64,000 bases of DNA from Vreelandella neptunia (GTDB lineage Bacteria > Pseudomonadota > Gammaproteobacteria > Pseudomonadales > Halomonadaceae), in the NCBI RefSeq assembly GCF_022489065.1, contig NZ_JAKVTW010000001.1, positions 806,001 through 870,000 of the forward strand, written 5' to 3'. Position numbers and translations under genes: made by a program. Positions 39,340-50,775 of this stretch are shown piece after piece. The notes under the pieces are model-generated. The model was given only the letters and a program-made list of their open reading frames with translations, was not told where the DNA came from and did no database searches. The first letter of the stretch is position 1; each line of letters opens with the position of its first letter.

Positions 39340-40275
39340 GTGGCAGAACTAATGGAGGCCCTTGGCCTGTTTGGCGACGCCTTGGTGAGCGGGTTAATTG
39401 CTGCGCTGATGGTGATTGTCAATCTGTTGCCAGGCAGCATTTCAGATGCATTCCAGTACGCTTTTATGCAGCGCGCCTTATTGACGTCTGTCCTCGTCGG
39501 CGCGATTTGCGGCATTTTATCCTGCTATGTGGTGCTAAAGCGCTGGTCGCTGCTGGGGGATGCGATCTCTCATGCGGTACTGCCGGGGGTCGCGATTGCT
39601 TACCTGCTCGGTTGGCCATTTTTTATCGGCGCCTTTATTACCGGTGCACTGACCTCCGTGGGTATTGGTGCTATTGAACGCCATACCCGGATTAAATCTG
39701 ATGCGGCCATGGGGCTTATGTTCACCGGCGCTTTTGCGCTGGGCATCGTGCTTATCAGTAAAATCGCCTCAAGCACCCACCTGATGCATATTCTGTTTGG
39801 CAACGTGCTGGGTGTTCAGCAATCGGCGCTGCTGCTGACGCTAGTCGCCAGTGTCATTGCGCTGCTTGTGGTGTGGCTCGCTTATCGGCCGCTGCTGCTT
39901 TACGCCTTTGACCCACAGCAGGCCCAGGCATTGGGTTTTAATACCAGCGTGATTCACTACGGGTTAATCTTGCTGTTAACCCTCACCATAGTGGCGAGTC
40001 TGGAAACAGTGGGCATTATTTTAGTGGTAGCGATGCTGATTACCCCAGGCGCTACGGCACACCTGCTGACCGACCGTTTTAAAACCATGATGCTGATTTC
40101 AGTCGGGGTGGGGGTTAGCTCGGCGGTGATAGGGCTGTGGCTATCGGTAGTGCTGGATGTCGCTTCTGGCGGCACGATTGTGCTGGTTGCCACCAGCTGG
40201 TTCTTTATTGCATTGCTGTTTTCGCCCAAGCACGGGCTGCTGCTGCGTCAGTGGCGTCGCTGGCGGATGGGTTAG
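39340..40275 (+). CDS. Metal ABC transporter, permease (ABC-3 family)
   Basis: 311 residues from a GTG, with about eight membrane helices. ABC-3 landmarks include WSLLGDAISHAVLPGVAIAY near 65-85 and the later TVGIILVVAMLITPGATAHL. It pairs with the ATPase and binding protein just upstream to form a complete Mn2+ (or Zn2+) importer under MntR. Confidence 0.94.
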   Translation: MAELMEALGLFGDALVSGLIAALMVIVNLLPGSISDAFQYAFMQRALLTSVLVGAICGILSCYVVLKRWSLLGDAISHAVLPGVAIAYLLGWPFFIGAFITGALTSVGIGAIERHTRIKSDAAMGLMFTGAFALGIVLISKIASSTHLMHILFGNVLGVQQSALLLTLVASVIALLVVWLAYRPLLLYAFDPQQAQALGFNTSVIHYGLILLLTLTIVASLETVGIILVVAMLITPGATAHLLTDRFKTMMLISVGVGVSSAVIGLWLSVVLDVASGGTIVLVATSWFFIALLFSPKHGLLLRQWRRWRMG

Positions 40276-40321
40276 CAACTCAGTGTTTGCTAGGACAAAG
40301 CAGAGCAGGGCGCAACGCAAC

Positions 40322-40675
40322 TTATGGCTGCGTCTGATCTTCCGATTCGGAAAGGGATTGAATCTGGTTTTTTACTCCAACGGCATCCTCAACATCCAGC
40401 TGAAAAGCGATGCCGGTGCCAGGGGTTTCGTCAAATTCTCCTACCCGCGCAATTGCCTCAAGGATATTTCGGCTGCGGTGCTCCTCTGCTAGAAACAGCA
40501 GCATATCCCGCTTCGCGGTGATCTCCATGCCAAAAATACCGTGAGTTTTATTCAGCCCTTCACCGCGAGCATTGTTGATCACCGTCGCGCCAGTGCAGCC
40601 CGCTTGGCGTGCGGCCTCAAGAATGGCATCTGTTAAATCATCTTCCACCATGGCGACAATCAGTTTAAAGCGCAT
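40322..40675 (-). CDS. PII-like (GlnB-related) protein
   Basis: 117 residues from the ATG at 40675 ([13 protein letters not shown]). The ferredoxin-like PII core is recognisable: ILEAARQAGCTGATVINNAR with the T-loop region GEGLNKTHGIFGMEI, then EITAKRDMLLFLAEEHRSRN. Its start lies within the 3' end of the DUF1538 gene (overlap 11 bp), so it is the third gene of that operon. PII-like proteins often gate membrane transporters in response to nucleotides; here it probably controls the DUF1538 pair. Confidence 0.88.
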   Translation of the reverse strand: MRFKLIVAMVEDDLTDAILEAARQAGCTGATVINNARGEGLNKTHGIFGMEITAKRDMLLFLAEEHRSRNILEAIARVGEFDETPGTGIAFQLDVEDAVGVKNQIQSLSESEDQTQP

Positions 40676-41480
40676 CGTGATCTCCTTTACCAAGTAGCGT
40701 GCTGCGCGATGGCGTGATATCGGGTGCTAAGCGTTGCCGAGTAGCGCGCCATTGAGCAATTTGGGCGTAACCCATTACGGTGATGATGGGGAATAAACAG
40801 GCAAGTGCAATCATGCCAAACCCATCCATAACGGGGCTGCGCCCAGGAATTTGGGATGCCAGCCCTAACCCTAATGCGGCAATAATCGGTACCGTGATCG
40901 TCGAGGTTGTCACCCCGCCCGAATCAAAGGCCAGCGGTATAATGGCGCGCGGCGAGCGCAGGGTTTGCACAATCACCAGCAGATAAGCTGCGAATACAAA
41001 CCACTGTAACGGCCAGCCCATCACAATCCGCCAGGTGCCCAGCGTAATGCCAAAGGCCATGCCGAGGGCGACAGCAATGCGCAGCATCAAGGGGTTAATC
41101 GTTCCGCCGGAAATCTCGCCTGCCTTTATGGATACCGCGATCAGAGAAGGTTCGGCAATAGTGGTGGTGGCACCAATCGTAAAGGCAAAAATATACACCC
41201 AGTAGTAGTCGCTCCAATGCCGCTGGGCGCCCTCTGCTACGCTTGGCAAAAACTCGCTGTTGGTCAGTTGCGTTGCCATTAGCTCGCCCATTGGAAACAG
41301 CGCTTGCTCCAAGCCCACCAGAAAAAACGATAGCCCCACCCACACCATGAAAAATCCCACCAATACTTGGGGCAAGCGCTTAACACGTTTGCGAATCACC
41401 AAATATTGAAAGCCGAAAATAATCGCAGCGATGGGCAGGATATCCAGCAGCGTCCCCCAGAACGTAGCGATAAGGGTCAT
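40665..41480 (-). CDS. DUF1538 membrane protein, second of a pair
   Basis: 271 residues, about seven membrane helices. Family blocks are seen twice in the pair: [20 protein letters not shown] and [20 protein letters not shown]. The two DUF1538 genes overlap by 4 bp and encode paralogous halves. A pair of this family in Halomonas (UmpA/UmpB) has been described as a two-component Na+(Li+,K+)/H+ antiporter, so a monovalent-cation/proton antiport role fits a halophile. Which half corresponds to which named subunit I cannot tell. Confidence 0.88.
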   Translation of the reverse strand: MTLIATFWGTLLDILPIAAIIFGFQYLVIRKRVKRLPQVLVGFFMVWVGLSFFLVGLEQALFPMGELMATQLTNSEFLPSVAEGAQRHWSDYYWVYIFAFTIGATTTIAEPSLIAVSIKAGEISGGTINPLMLRIAVALGMAFGITLGTWRIVMGWPLQWFVFAAYLLVIVQTLRSPRAIIPLAFDSGGVTTSTITVPIIAALGLGLASQIPGRSPVMDGFGMIALACLFPIITVMGYAQIAQWRATRQRLAPDITPSRSTLLGKGDHDAL

Positions 41481-42244
41481 GGCGCGACTCCTGGTATCAG
41501 GTGAATGCCCACAATGCCAAATAGCAGCACAAAGATAATCGGCATCACTGATGCCAATGCTATTAGCCCAAAGCCATCAAGCATCGGGCTGCGGCCTTTT
41601 ATCGAAGAGGCGAGACCAACGCCCAGTGCCGTCACTAGCGGCACGGTAATCGTTGAGGTAGTGACGCCGCCTGAGTCGTAGGCGATACCGATCATTTCGG
41701 CAGGGGCTAAAAGCGTTAAGAGCAGTACTAATACGTAACCGCCAATGATGATTAAGTGCAGTGGCCAGCCTTTAAAGATACGTACGACGCCGACGACCAC
41801 AGCCGTGCCAACAGAAAGGGCAACGACCAGCCGCAGAGCAAACGCAAAGTTGCTTTGTGCCGTGCTGGTATCGCTTATCAAACCGCCTTGGGCCACCACT
41901 TCCGCAGCACGGGCAGCAATGGCAATTAACGCCGGTTCAGCCACGGTAGAGCCGACCCCGAGTGCAAAAGCAAACAGCAGTAGCCATGTGATCGAGCCTT
42001 TTTTTACAAATGCCCGCGCCAACCCCTCGCCCAATGGGAAAAGGCCCAGCTCAAGGCCTTTAATAAACAGTGTCAGGCCAATTACAACACACACCAAACC
42101 TAAGAGCAGATCGAGTACGGCGAGGGAATCGGGCAGTGGTTGACGGATAACCACTAACTGAAAAAACGCCATCACCAATACCACCGGCGCGATGTCCCGC
42201 AGGCTATCTTTTAATTGGCGGGCAAGAGAGACCAAAAGATCCAT
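41477..42244 (-). CDS. DUF1538 membrane protein, first of a pair
   Basis: 255 residues with about seven membrane helices; [20 protein letters not shown] and [20 protein letters not shown] correspond to the same blocks in the partner gene, and [20 protein letters not shown] to [20 protein letters not shown]. Gene duplication with heterodimer formation is the likely history. First gene of the DUF1538-DUF1538-PII operon; the next upstream gene is 136 bp away on the same strand. Confidence 0.88.
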   Translation of the reverse strand: MDLLVSLARQLKDSLRDIAPVVLVMAFFQLVVIRQPLPDSLAVLDLLLGLVCVVIGLTLFIKGLELGLFPLGEGLARAFVKKGSITWLLLFAFALGVGSTVAEPALIAIAARAAEVVAQGGLISDTSTAQSNFAFALRLVVALSVGTAVVVGVVRIFKGWPLHLIIIGGYVLVLLLTLLAPAEMIGIAYDSGGVTTSTITVPLVTALGVGLASSIKGRSPMLDGFGLIALASVMPIIFVLLFGIVGIHLIPGVAP

Positions 42245-42380
42245 TAAATCTTCCGCGTTTCAGGGAGGGCAAATATTAACGACCAACTATTCGGCGTTAT
42301 CTAATGAGAAGCTGGGTATCGATAAAGAAGTGTAGGGGAAAAAAGTACTCGAAACTTGATCCTGCGCAGGAAGATCAAAC

Positions 42381-42509
42381 CTAACAAAGACGACTGCCAA
42401 ATAGCAGCAGGGAAGAGTCGAGGTTTTGCCAGCCCCACCAGGCGAAGACCAAGCCACCCAGCAGGGCGGCTGCTAATAGTAGAACGCTGACTGCTTTGGC
42501 GGCGTTCAT
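42381..42509 (-). CDS. 42-residue single-helix membrane peptide coupled to MFS gene
   Basis: Starts ATG at 42509, overlapping the MFS stop by 4 bp (ATGA). The peptide MNAAKAVSVLLLAAALLGGL continues VFAWWGWQNLDSS and ends SRLC: one clear membrane helix with a WWGW edge. Translational coupling and good codon use support a real gene. It may be an accessory peptide of the MFS permease or an independent small membrane protein. Confidence 0.65.
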   Translation of the reverse strand: MNAAKAVSVLLLAAALLGGLVFAWWGWQNLDSSLLLFGSRLC

Positions 42510-43714
42510 GGCGTCGCCTTGGTTAATGTGTTGCGCTCAAGGGGTTTCTCATTAATAAACCAGTGCAGTGCCGCTGCCACCACCGAGAGCACAATGGCAA
42601 TTTGCCAGACGGTGTCGTAGTTACCGGTGAGGTCATAAAAATAGCCCCCCAGCCAAACGCCCATAAAAGAGCCTAGCTGGTGAAATAGAAACACAATGCC
42701 GCCCAGCATAGAGAGATGGCGAACACCGAAGACGGAGGCCACGATGCCGTTGGTTAACGGTACGGTGGAGAGCCACAGCAGCCCCATGGCGATACCAAAT
42801 ACGTAAGCGCTTATTGGGCTTAACGGCAAATACACAAACGCTGTAATGACCACGCCGCGAATTAAATAGAGCCACGTTAGTAGCTTGGGTTTGGACCAGA
42901 TGCCACCCATCCAACCTGCAGTATAGGTGCCCACAATATTAAACAGGCCTACTAATGCCAGTACGGTGGTGCCCACCTGAACGGCAAGGCCCTTATCAAA
43001 TAAGTAGCCGGGTAGGTGTACGGCAATAAATACCACCTGAAAACCGCAAACAAAAAATCCTAGACAGAGTAGCCAAAAGCCTTTTTGGCCCGCTGCTTCA
43101 TTGAGCGCATCTTTAAGGCTTAAATCTGCGGCGGTTTTGGCCGAGGGAGTGTCACGTAACATCGCGCCCAGTGGAATGATGATGGTGGCAATCGCTGCCA
43201 TTGCCATCAGCGCCGCCGCCCAGCCTAGCCATTCGATCAAGCCAAGAGTGCCGGGAAGCATGGCAAACTGCCCAAACGAGCCTGCCGCGCTAACAATGCC
43301 CATGGCCATGCTGCGTTTTTCGGGTGCCACTGCTCGGCCTACGGCGCCTAAAATGACTGAAAAGGTAGTGCCAGAGAGGCCAAGGCCAATCAATAGCCCT
43401 GCGCTCATCGTCATGCCCAGTGCCGAGGTGGAAAGACTCATAAACATCAGGCCCAGGGCGTAGAGCAAGCCACCTACAACGATAATTTTAGCCGCGCCAA
43501 AGCGGTCAGCCAGGGCGCCGGTAAAAGGTTGCGATAAGCCCCATACTAAGTTTTGCAAGGCGAGCGCAAAGGCAAACACACCTCGTCCCCACTCAAGCTC
43601 GCTGCTGAGAGGTTCCATAAATAGCCCAAAGCCATGGCGTAACCCCATGGCGGTGGAGATAACTAAACTTCCTAGGGTTATCAGCAGCAGCGCGTGATTG
43701 CGGACGTGAGCCAT
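42506..43714 (-). CDS. Major facilitator superfamily permease
   Basis: 402 residues, 12 membrane helices. The A-motif GALADRFGAAKIIVVG lies between helices 2 and 3. The overall pattern (MGLRHGFGLFMEPLSSELEW at the start, SAAGSFGQFAMLPG in helix 5) fits the monocarboxylate/oxalate-formate-like MFS group. Substrate unknown. Its stop overlaps the 42-residue membrane peptide. Confidence 0.92.
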   Translation of the reverse strand: MAHVRNHALLLITLGSLVISTAMGLRHGFGLFMEPLSSELEWGRGVFAFALALQNLVWGLSQPFTGALADRFGAAKIIVVGGLLYALGLMFMSLSTSALGMTMSAGLLIGLGLSGTTFSVILGAVGRAVAPEKRSMAMGIVSAAGSFGQFAMLPGTLGLIEWLGWAAALMAMAAIATIIIPLGAMLRDTPSAKTAADLSLKDALNEAAGQKGFWLLCLGFFVCGFQVVFIAVHLPGYLFDKGLAVQVGTTVLALVGLFNIVGTYTAGWMGGIWSKPKLLTWLYLIRGVVITAFVYLPLSPISAYVFGIAMGLLWLSTVPLTNGIVASVFGVRHLSMLGGIVFLFHQLGSFMGVWLGGYFYDLTGNYDTVWQIAIVLSVVAAALHWFINEKPLERNTLTKATP

Positions 43715-43772
43715 GGTGTTCTCTTTATTTGCAGGCTTACAGTTAGCTCACTATCGCATGCGTTGTGGGCTT

Positions 43773-45167
43773 TTAGAAGCTGCCAAATAGGGTGCCGAGG
43801 ATAATCACGCTAATCAGCGCGGTAATCGGTAGCAAGATGGTGACCATGGCCACATTGGCGTAGGACTGACGGTGAGTTAGGCCGCAAATGGCCAACAGCG
43901 TTATGACAGCACCCGAATGGGGAAGGGTGTCCATGCCGCCTGCTGCCAGTGTTGCTACGCGGTGCATCAATTCGGGATTAATCCCCGCTTCCTGCGCCAT
44001 GGCTAGGTATTCACTGCCCAGGGTCTCTAAGGCAATAGAGAGACCACCAGATGAGGAGCCGGTGATCCCCGCTAGCACGCTCATCGCCATGGCTTCTGAA
44101 ATTAAAGGGTTGCTGGGAAAAGCCGTTAGCACCGAATCGCGGATAATCGCAAAGCCCGCCATGCTGGCAATAACGGCGCCGTAACCCACCTCTGAAGCAG
44201 TGTTGAAAACCGGTAATAGCGAACCTAAACAGCCTTTATTGATACTCGCTTTAAGATCCTGCCAATGCTTCCAGCGGGTAATGATTAGCCATGTAGAGGC
44301 CGTTAGTAGCGCGATGAGTATGGCCCATAACCCGCTTTGCCCAGAGGGTGAAACGTTTTCAAACTCTTCGCTAATAAAACTTAAATCGATGGCTGGAAAT
44401 ACCCCGTAGGTAAACAGTGCGTTCAGGCCAATGACCATCAATATCGGAATCAGGGCCACCGGCAGTGGCATAGCGGCGCTGGGTTCATCTTCATCGCTGG
44501 CGTCCACTTCGCGCTCAGTATGCTGACCATAGCCTTCGCCGTTGTGAGCCGCTTTTTTAACCCGTGATTGTAGGTAGAAAGTACCCAGCCCAAGCATGAT
44601 CAGCCCGGCAATAATGCCTAAGCCAGGCGCTGCAAAGCTGTTGGTTTCGAAATAGGGGATGGGGATTGCGTTCTGAATTGCTGGCGTACCGGGCAGTGCG
44701 GTCATGGTGAAGGTGAATGAGCCAAGAGCAATGGAGGCTGGAATTAAGCGCTTTGGCACATTGGCGCTACGAAATAGCTCACGGCTGATCGGGTAAATGG
44801 CAAACGCCACCACAAACAGCGATACGCCCCCATAGGTCAATATTGCGCAGGCCATGACCACGGTAAGGACGACGTGATGAGTGCCGAGCTTTTTTACGAT
44901 GCCGTTGGCAATTGACTGCGCCGCGCCTGAGTCGGCCATGAGTTGCCCAAACAGAGCACCTAATAAAAACAGCGGGAAGAATTGGATAACATAGTTACCC
45001 AGTGCGCCCATGAATGTATCGGTGTAGATCGGCAGCAAAAATGCGGCATCCCCCGAGAGCAGCACTGCCAAACTCGCCATAAGGGGCGCCAGCAGCAGTA
45101 CCGAGATTCCTCGATAGGCCAGAAACATCAAGAGCAGCAGGGAAATGATAATGGCAAGTATGCTCAT
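43773..45167 (-). CDS. GntP-family permease
   Basis: 464 residues with 12-14 membrane helices. Landmarks of the gluconate/H+ symporter family include FPLFLLGALFGQLMADSGAA near 65-85, ALPGTPAIQNAIP near 155, SSGGLSIALET near 375 and MDTLPHSGAVITLL near 415. Substrates of the family are gluconate, hydroxybutyrate or similar acids; no catabolic gene lies beside it, so the substrate is open. Confidence 0.92.
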   Translation of the reverse strand: MSILAIIISLLLLMFLAYRGISVLLLAPLMASLAVLLSGDAAFLLPIYTDTFMGALGNYVIQFFPLFLLGALFGQLMADSGAAQSIANGIVKKLGTHHVVLTVVMACAILTYGGVSLFVVAFAIYPISRELFRSANVPKRLIPASIALGSFTFTMTALPGTPAIQNAIPIPYFETNSFAAPGLGIIAGLIMLGLGTFYLQSRVKKAAHNGEGYGQHTEREVDASDEDEPSAAMPLPVALIPILMVIGLNALFTYGVFPAIDLSFISEEFENVSPSGQSGLWAILIALLTASTWLIITRWKHWQDLKASINKGCLGSLLPVFNTASEVGYGAVIASMAGFAIIRDSVLTAFPSNPLISEAMAMSVLAGITGSSSGGLSIALETLGSEYLAMAQEAGINPELMHRVATLAAGGMDTLPHSGAVITLLAICGLTHRQSYANVAMVTILLPITALISVIILGTLFGSF

Positions 45168-45374
45168 GTGAGCTCCTAAGCGAGGGGTAATGTAGTGAAT
45201 GCCGAACTTATGTAAAATAGGGGATAGTAGGCAGCATGGTGCGATGCAGCAAGAGAGCCTCGACTAAAGTCGCAATCAAAGAGGGGTACACCTTAGTCTT
45301 AGGTTTGCCGTTTTAATCTGCTAAAATCCGCTCCCTTCGCCGTTAATGACCTCTTAATAGCTCTAGGGATTTCC

Positions 45375-46718
45375 ATGAATGCAGTAATTCTTGCGGTGCT
45401 GGTGATGGTGGCACTGTCGCTGGCCCGTGTCTCGGTGGTATTCGCGCTGGTGGTGGGTGCGTTAGTGGGTGGTTTAGTGGGCGGTTTATCGCTTGAGCAA
45501 ACGCTGGATGCCTTTAATGAAGGTGTGGGCGGCGGTGCGCAAGTGGCGCTGGCCTATGCCACCTTGGGTGCCTTCGCGGTAGCTATTTCCCGCTCTGGAC
45601 TGCCGGATATGCTCGCTAATCGATTGATTACTCTACTGGGTAAAGAGACCACCGCCGCACATCAGGCGCGGGTCAAAATGTTACTGCTAACGGCGGTTTT
45701 GCTGGTGGCAATCTCTTCGCAAAACGCTATTCCGGTACATATCGCCTTTATACCGGTGTTAATCCCGCCGCTATTAACCGTGATGAACCGCTTGAGGCTG
45801 GACCGGCGGGCTGTGGCGTGCGCGCTAACGTTCGGTCTAACCGCGCCTTACATGCTATTGCCAGTGGGCTTTGGGGCGATATTTCTCAACGATATTTTGT
45901 TGGCCAATTTAAACAGTGCGGGTGAGCCATTGGGGTTGGAAATCACCCGCGGTATGGTGCCGATGGCCATGGCCATTCCGGTCGGTGGCATGGCGCTTGG
46001 GTTAATCGTGGCGCTGCTATGGAGTTACCGACGCCCCCGTGATTATCAGGCGCAGGATATAGCCGCGAATGTGTCTGAAGCGCATGCGCCTGCTAAGCCC
46101 CATATGCTGGGGCTGGTTATGTCTGGGGTAGCGATCGTCGCAGCCCTCGGCCTGCAGCTGTATAGCGGTTCGATGATACTGGGTGGTTTGGTAGGGATTG
46201 GCCTGCTTTCAATGGGTGGCATCTTTAAGTGGCGCGAAGCAGACGATCTATTTACCAGCGGTATGCGCATGATGGCGCTGATCGGTTTTATCATGATCTC
46301 GGCGGCGGGCTTTGCGGAAGTAATGAAAACTACCGGTGAAATTGATGCCCTGGTATCGGGGGCGTTTGCGATCTTTGGTGATAACCGTGGTTTAGCAGCC
46401 TTGGTAATGCTGCTGGTCGGTCTTTTCATTACCCTGGGTATCGGCTCGTCTTTCTCGACCATTCCCATTATTGCCGCCATCTTTGTGCCCTTAGCAGTTC
46501 AGTTTGGCTTCTCGCCCATGGCGACGGTGGTGCTGGTGGGCACCGCAGCGGCGCTGGGTGATGCTGGCTCTCCGGCCTCGGATTCAACCTTGGGGCCAAC
46601 TTCAGGCCTTAATGTGGATCGCCAGCACGATCATATGTGGGACAGCGTGGTGCCGACATTTCTGCACTACAACATTCCGTTAGTCGGCTTTGGCTGGTTA
46701 GCTGCGATGATGCTTTGA
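45375..46718 (+). CDS. Na+/H+ antiporter, NhaC-like family
   Basis: 447 residues with about 12 membrane helices. [24 protein letters not shown] and [18 protein letters not shown], then [20 protein letters not shown], are characteristic of this antiporter group. It exports Na+ in exchange for protons, a core need in a halophile. It is divergent from the GntP gene with 207 bp between them. Confidence 0.9.
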   Translation: MNAVILAVLVMVALSLARVSVVFALVVGALVGGLVGGLSLEQTLDAFNEGVGGGAQVALAYATLGAFAVAISRSGLPDMLANRLITLLGKETTAAHQARVKMLLLTAVLLVAISSQNAIPVHIAFIPVLIPPLLTVMNRLRLDRRAVACALTFGLTAPYMLLPVGFGAIFLNDILLANLNSAGEPLGLEITRGMVPMAMAIPVGGMALGLIVALLWSYRRPRDYQAQDIAANVSEAHAPAKPHMLGLVMSGVAIVAALGLQLYSGSMILGGLVGIGLLSMGGIFKWREADDLFTSGMRMMALIGFIMISAAGFAEVMKTTGEIDALVSGAFAIFGDNRGLAALVMLLVGLFITLGIGSSFSTIPIIAAIFVPLAVQFGFSPMATVVLVGTAAALGDAGSPASDSTLGPTSGLNVDRQHDHMWDSVVPTFLHYNIPLVGFGWLAAMML

Positions 46719-46781
46719 TTAATTATTATTGATTAAATGTTCGATAAAAGCATTGGTTCGAAATCAGCCTGAAGCGGGGGT

Positions 46782-46803
46782 CTTTCGCCATGGATGGCGA
46801 AAG
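46782..46803. repeat. Perfect palindromic intergenic hairpin
   Basis: CTTTCGCCAT-GG-ATGGCGAAAG inside a longer symmetric stretch (GCGGGGG ... GCGCCCCC) between the convergent antiporter and trmJ genes. It may terminate both. The flanking AGCGCCCAAGGATGGGTTCA looks like a dispersed Halomonas intergenic element, but only this one copy is in the window. Confidence 0.55.
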
Positions 46804-46860
46804 TAGCGCCCAAGGATGGGTTCACAGCGCCCCCGCAGCAGGTTGTTTCGGGCCGCCAGC

Positions 46861-47592
46861 TCATTTAGGCAGGTGGCTTTCAAACGCACTTAATAGCCCA
46901 CGCAGCAGCGAAAGCTCTTTGCGGCTGGGCTGAGCACGGGCGAAGAGGGCCTGAAGCTGCTCCTCGGTGCGCGCGTGGGGCTGGGTTAAAAAGCCGCTCT
47001 CTTGCATTAAGCGACCTAAATGCGTCTGAAAGTGTAGAAACTGCTCGCGGCTGGGCGGCGTTGTCTCTAGCGGGCGCTGATACGCAAAACCGCTCTCTTT
47101 GCCTTTACGCCAGGCGCGGTGCACTTCATACGCCAGTATCTGTACCGCCTGGGATAAATTCAGAATGCCGTAGTCCGGGTTGGCGGGAATACTCACTTGG
47201 TGGGTGCAGCAGCGAATCTCATCATTCGTTAGGCCCGAACGCTCACGGCCAAACACCAGTGCCACCGGTGCCGTTTGCGCATTCTGGATAACGTCTGCCG
47301 CCATCTCATCGGGTTCGTCAAAGTGGGGCAGGGGCAGGCTGCGCAGGCGTGCGCTGGCGCCAACGACTTGAATGCAGTCAACTACCGCTTCGTCTAATGA
47401 GCTAACCACGCGTGCGTTTTCGAGCACATCGGTAGCGCCCGCCGCTAATCGTGTCGCCTCTTCATCGGGAAACATCCGTGGGTTAACCAGTACCAGCTCG
47501 GTTAAGCCCATGGTCTTCATTGCCCGAGCGGCAGCCCCAATATTGCCTGGGTGAAAGGTCTGAACGAGTACGATTCGGATATGCTGCAACAT
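46861..47592 (-). CDS. trmJ: tRNA (cytidine/uridine-2'-O-)-methyltransferase TrmJ
   Basis: 243 residues. SPOUT methyltransferase knot motifs are visible: VQTFHPGNIGAAARAMKTMG near 10-30, ALVFGRERSGLTNDE near 110 and SIPANPDYGILNLSQAVQIL near 130-150. TrmJ methylates the 2'-hydroxyl at position 32 of several tRNAs. Length and C-terminal extension agree with the gammaproteobacterial enzyme. Confidence 0.94.
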   Translation of the reverse strand: MLQHIRIVLVQTFHPGNIGAAARAMKTMGLTELVLVNPRMFPDEEATRLAAGATDVLENARVVSSLDEAVVDCIQVVGASARLRSLPLPHFDEPDEMAADVIQNAQTAPVALVFGRERSGLTNDEIRCCTHQVSIPANPDYGILNLSQAVQILAYEVHRAWRKGKESGFAYQRPLETTPPSREQFLHFQTHLGRLMQESGFLTQPHARTEEQLQALFARAQPSRKELSLLRGLLSAFESHLPK

Positions 47593-47692
47593 GCGCTAAT
47601 GAACCCGGTAGCTTAAAAAATCGCGCTGATGATACCACGCCAGCCCAGCACATAGGGGGATCAAACCGCGCAAAACAATCGACCTAAAACGC

Positions 47693-47719
47693 AACAACCC
47701 CGCACTAGGCGGGGTTGTT
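47693..47719 (-). terminator. Terminator of the groES-groEL operon
   Basis: Perfect 11-bp stem AACAACCCCGC/GCGGGGTTGTT with a 5-nt loop, 64 bp after the groEL stop; GCGTTTTAGG follows on the minus strand. Confidence 0.8.
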
Positions 47720-47782
47720 GATGACTGCTTTGTCAGCTAGTAACAGCAGTTAGCAGTCTTGAGCAGAGGGCTCAGGGGTGCA

Positions 47783-49438
<1,656 letters not shown>

Positions 49439-49509
49439 CTAAATTAAATGCAAAACGTGAAAGTAAATTATCGAAGCGCTCATTAGCAAAGCCTGAGCAA
49501 CAACGACTG

Positions 49510-49803
49510 TTAGCCTTCAACAACCGCGAGAATATCGGTTTCGCTCATGATCAAGACTTCTTCGCCGTCGACTTTTTGTTTCTCGACACCGTAGCCATCT
49601 TTAAAGATCACGTTATCGCCAACTTTAACGTCTAGGGGGCGAACATCGCCATTTTCCAGAATGCGGCCATTACCAACGGCAAGTACTTCGCCACGTGTTG
49701 GTTTTTCTGCTGCATTTCCGGGAAGCACGATGCCGCCTGCAGTTTTCTGCTCTTCTTCAACGCGACGGACGATGACACGATCGTGCAAAGGACGGATATT
49801 CAT
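49510..49803 (-). CDS. groS: Co-chaperonin GroES
   Basis: 97 residues. [20 protein letters not shown], the mobile loop [16 protein letters not shown] and the C-terminal [12 protein letters not shown] are typical. Caps GroEL rings. AGGAGAG lies before the ATG. First gene of the operon. Confidence 0.98.
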   Translation of the reverse strand: MNIRPLHDRVIVRRVEEEQKTAGGIVLPGNAAEKPTRGEVLAVGNGRILENGDVRPLDVKVGDNVIFKDGYGVEKQKVDGEEVLIMSETDILAVVEG

Positions 49804-49958
49804 TCACGCTCTCCTAAGTATGGTTAAAGCCCTGATGAGGGCGGTTAGCTAAAAAGGTTCTCGTGGGTTTAACCCGCGAGAAGCGAAGACCTCACAGTCT
49901 TCATTGTTAATGGCAACTACCGTCAAGATCGCTGCCGAATTTGTGTGCTGGTAGAAAA

Positions 49959-49984
49959 ATGGGGGCTGAGGATGGCCTTTCAAG
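49959..49984 (-). promoter_or_regulatory. Sigma-32 (heat-shock) promoter of groES-groEL
   Basis: On the minus strand CTTGAAA, a 13-bp spacer, then CCCCAT: a very close match to the RpoH consensus. It lies about 155 bp before groES. Confidence 0.85.
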
Positions 49985-50038
49985 GGGGGCGGGTAATAAA
50001 AAATTGCTTTTTTTACTGATTTTCTTCCAGAGAGAACC

Positions 50039-50596
50039 TTATCGGCGACGTGAGGGTTCGTCTCGGCTAATAAAATCACCTTCGATGGGGCCGTCCTGTT
50101 GCGAAGATTGAGAGCTCTTATGTGAGTCGTTGTGAGAGCCCTTATAAGCGCTATTGCGAGAACCTTCATCAGCACTACCGAATTGCTCGCTATGCTCATG
50201 AGGGCGCGCCGTCGAGCCGTTTGGCCCTGGCTGTTGTCCCGCAATTTTTTTTAATCCTAACCAGGTAAGTGCTTTAAACATTAGTTGACGAGCACTTGGA
50301 ATTAGGCACGCAAGACCCAGCGCATCAGACAAAAAGCCTGGCGCCATCAATAAGGCACCACCAAAAATAAGTGCCGCGCCGGTCATTAGCTCACTGGATG
50401 GAATCTCCCCAGCCTGCATCCGCTGCCGAGCGCGGGCGAAAGTTGACACACCCTCTTTACGAATAAGATGTAGCCCGGCAAAACCTGTGCCGAGCACTAA
50501 AAGTAGGGTGGTGAGTAGGCCAATCTGGCTGCCAATCGAAAAAAGAACCACAAAATCAAGTAGAGTGAAGAGTGATATAAAAACAAGAATGGGCAT
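50039..50596 (-). CDS. FxsA-family membrane protein
   Basis: 185 residues from the ATG at 50596, with GGAG 6 bases upstream. Four hydrophobic segments in the first 120 residues (MPILVFISLFTLLDFVVLFS; ALIFGGALLMAPGFLSDALG) match FxsA, named for suppression of F-plasmid exclusion of phage T7 when overproduced in E. coli. The C-terminal 60 residues are a low-complexity, polar tail rich in S, H, G and Q, longer than usual. Position before groES-groEL is typical. Confidence 0.9.
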   Translation of the reverse strand: MPILVFISLFTLLDFVVLFSIGSQIGLLTTLLLVLGTGFAGLHLIRKEGVSTFARARQRMQAGEIPSSELMTGAALIFGGALLMAPGFLSDALGLACLIPSARQLMFKALTWLGLKKIAGQQPGPNGSTARPHEHSEQFGSADEGSRNSAYKGSHNDSHKSSQSSQQDGPIEGDFISRDEPSRRR

Positions 50597-50775
50597 GGTC
50601 AACTCCAGAAAACCGCTTTATCACAGTCATAATTGCACAATATGGTGCCAGAAATGCTTATAACAAGCACCTGGAGATAAAGGTGGTATGAGTGATGAGG
50701 CTCGATTTAAGCCAATAATTCTTCTATGCTGCAATGCACAATGCTGCTGATTATTACTGCCGTAAGGAGCTAAGA

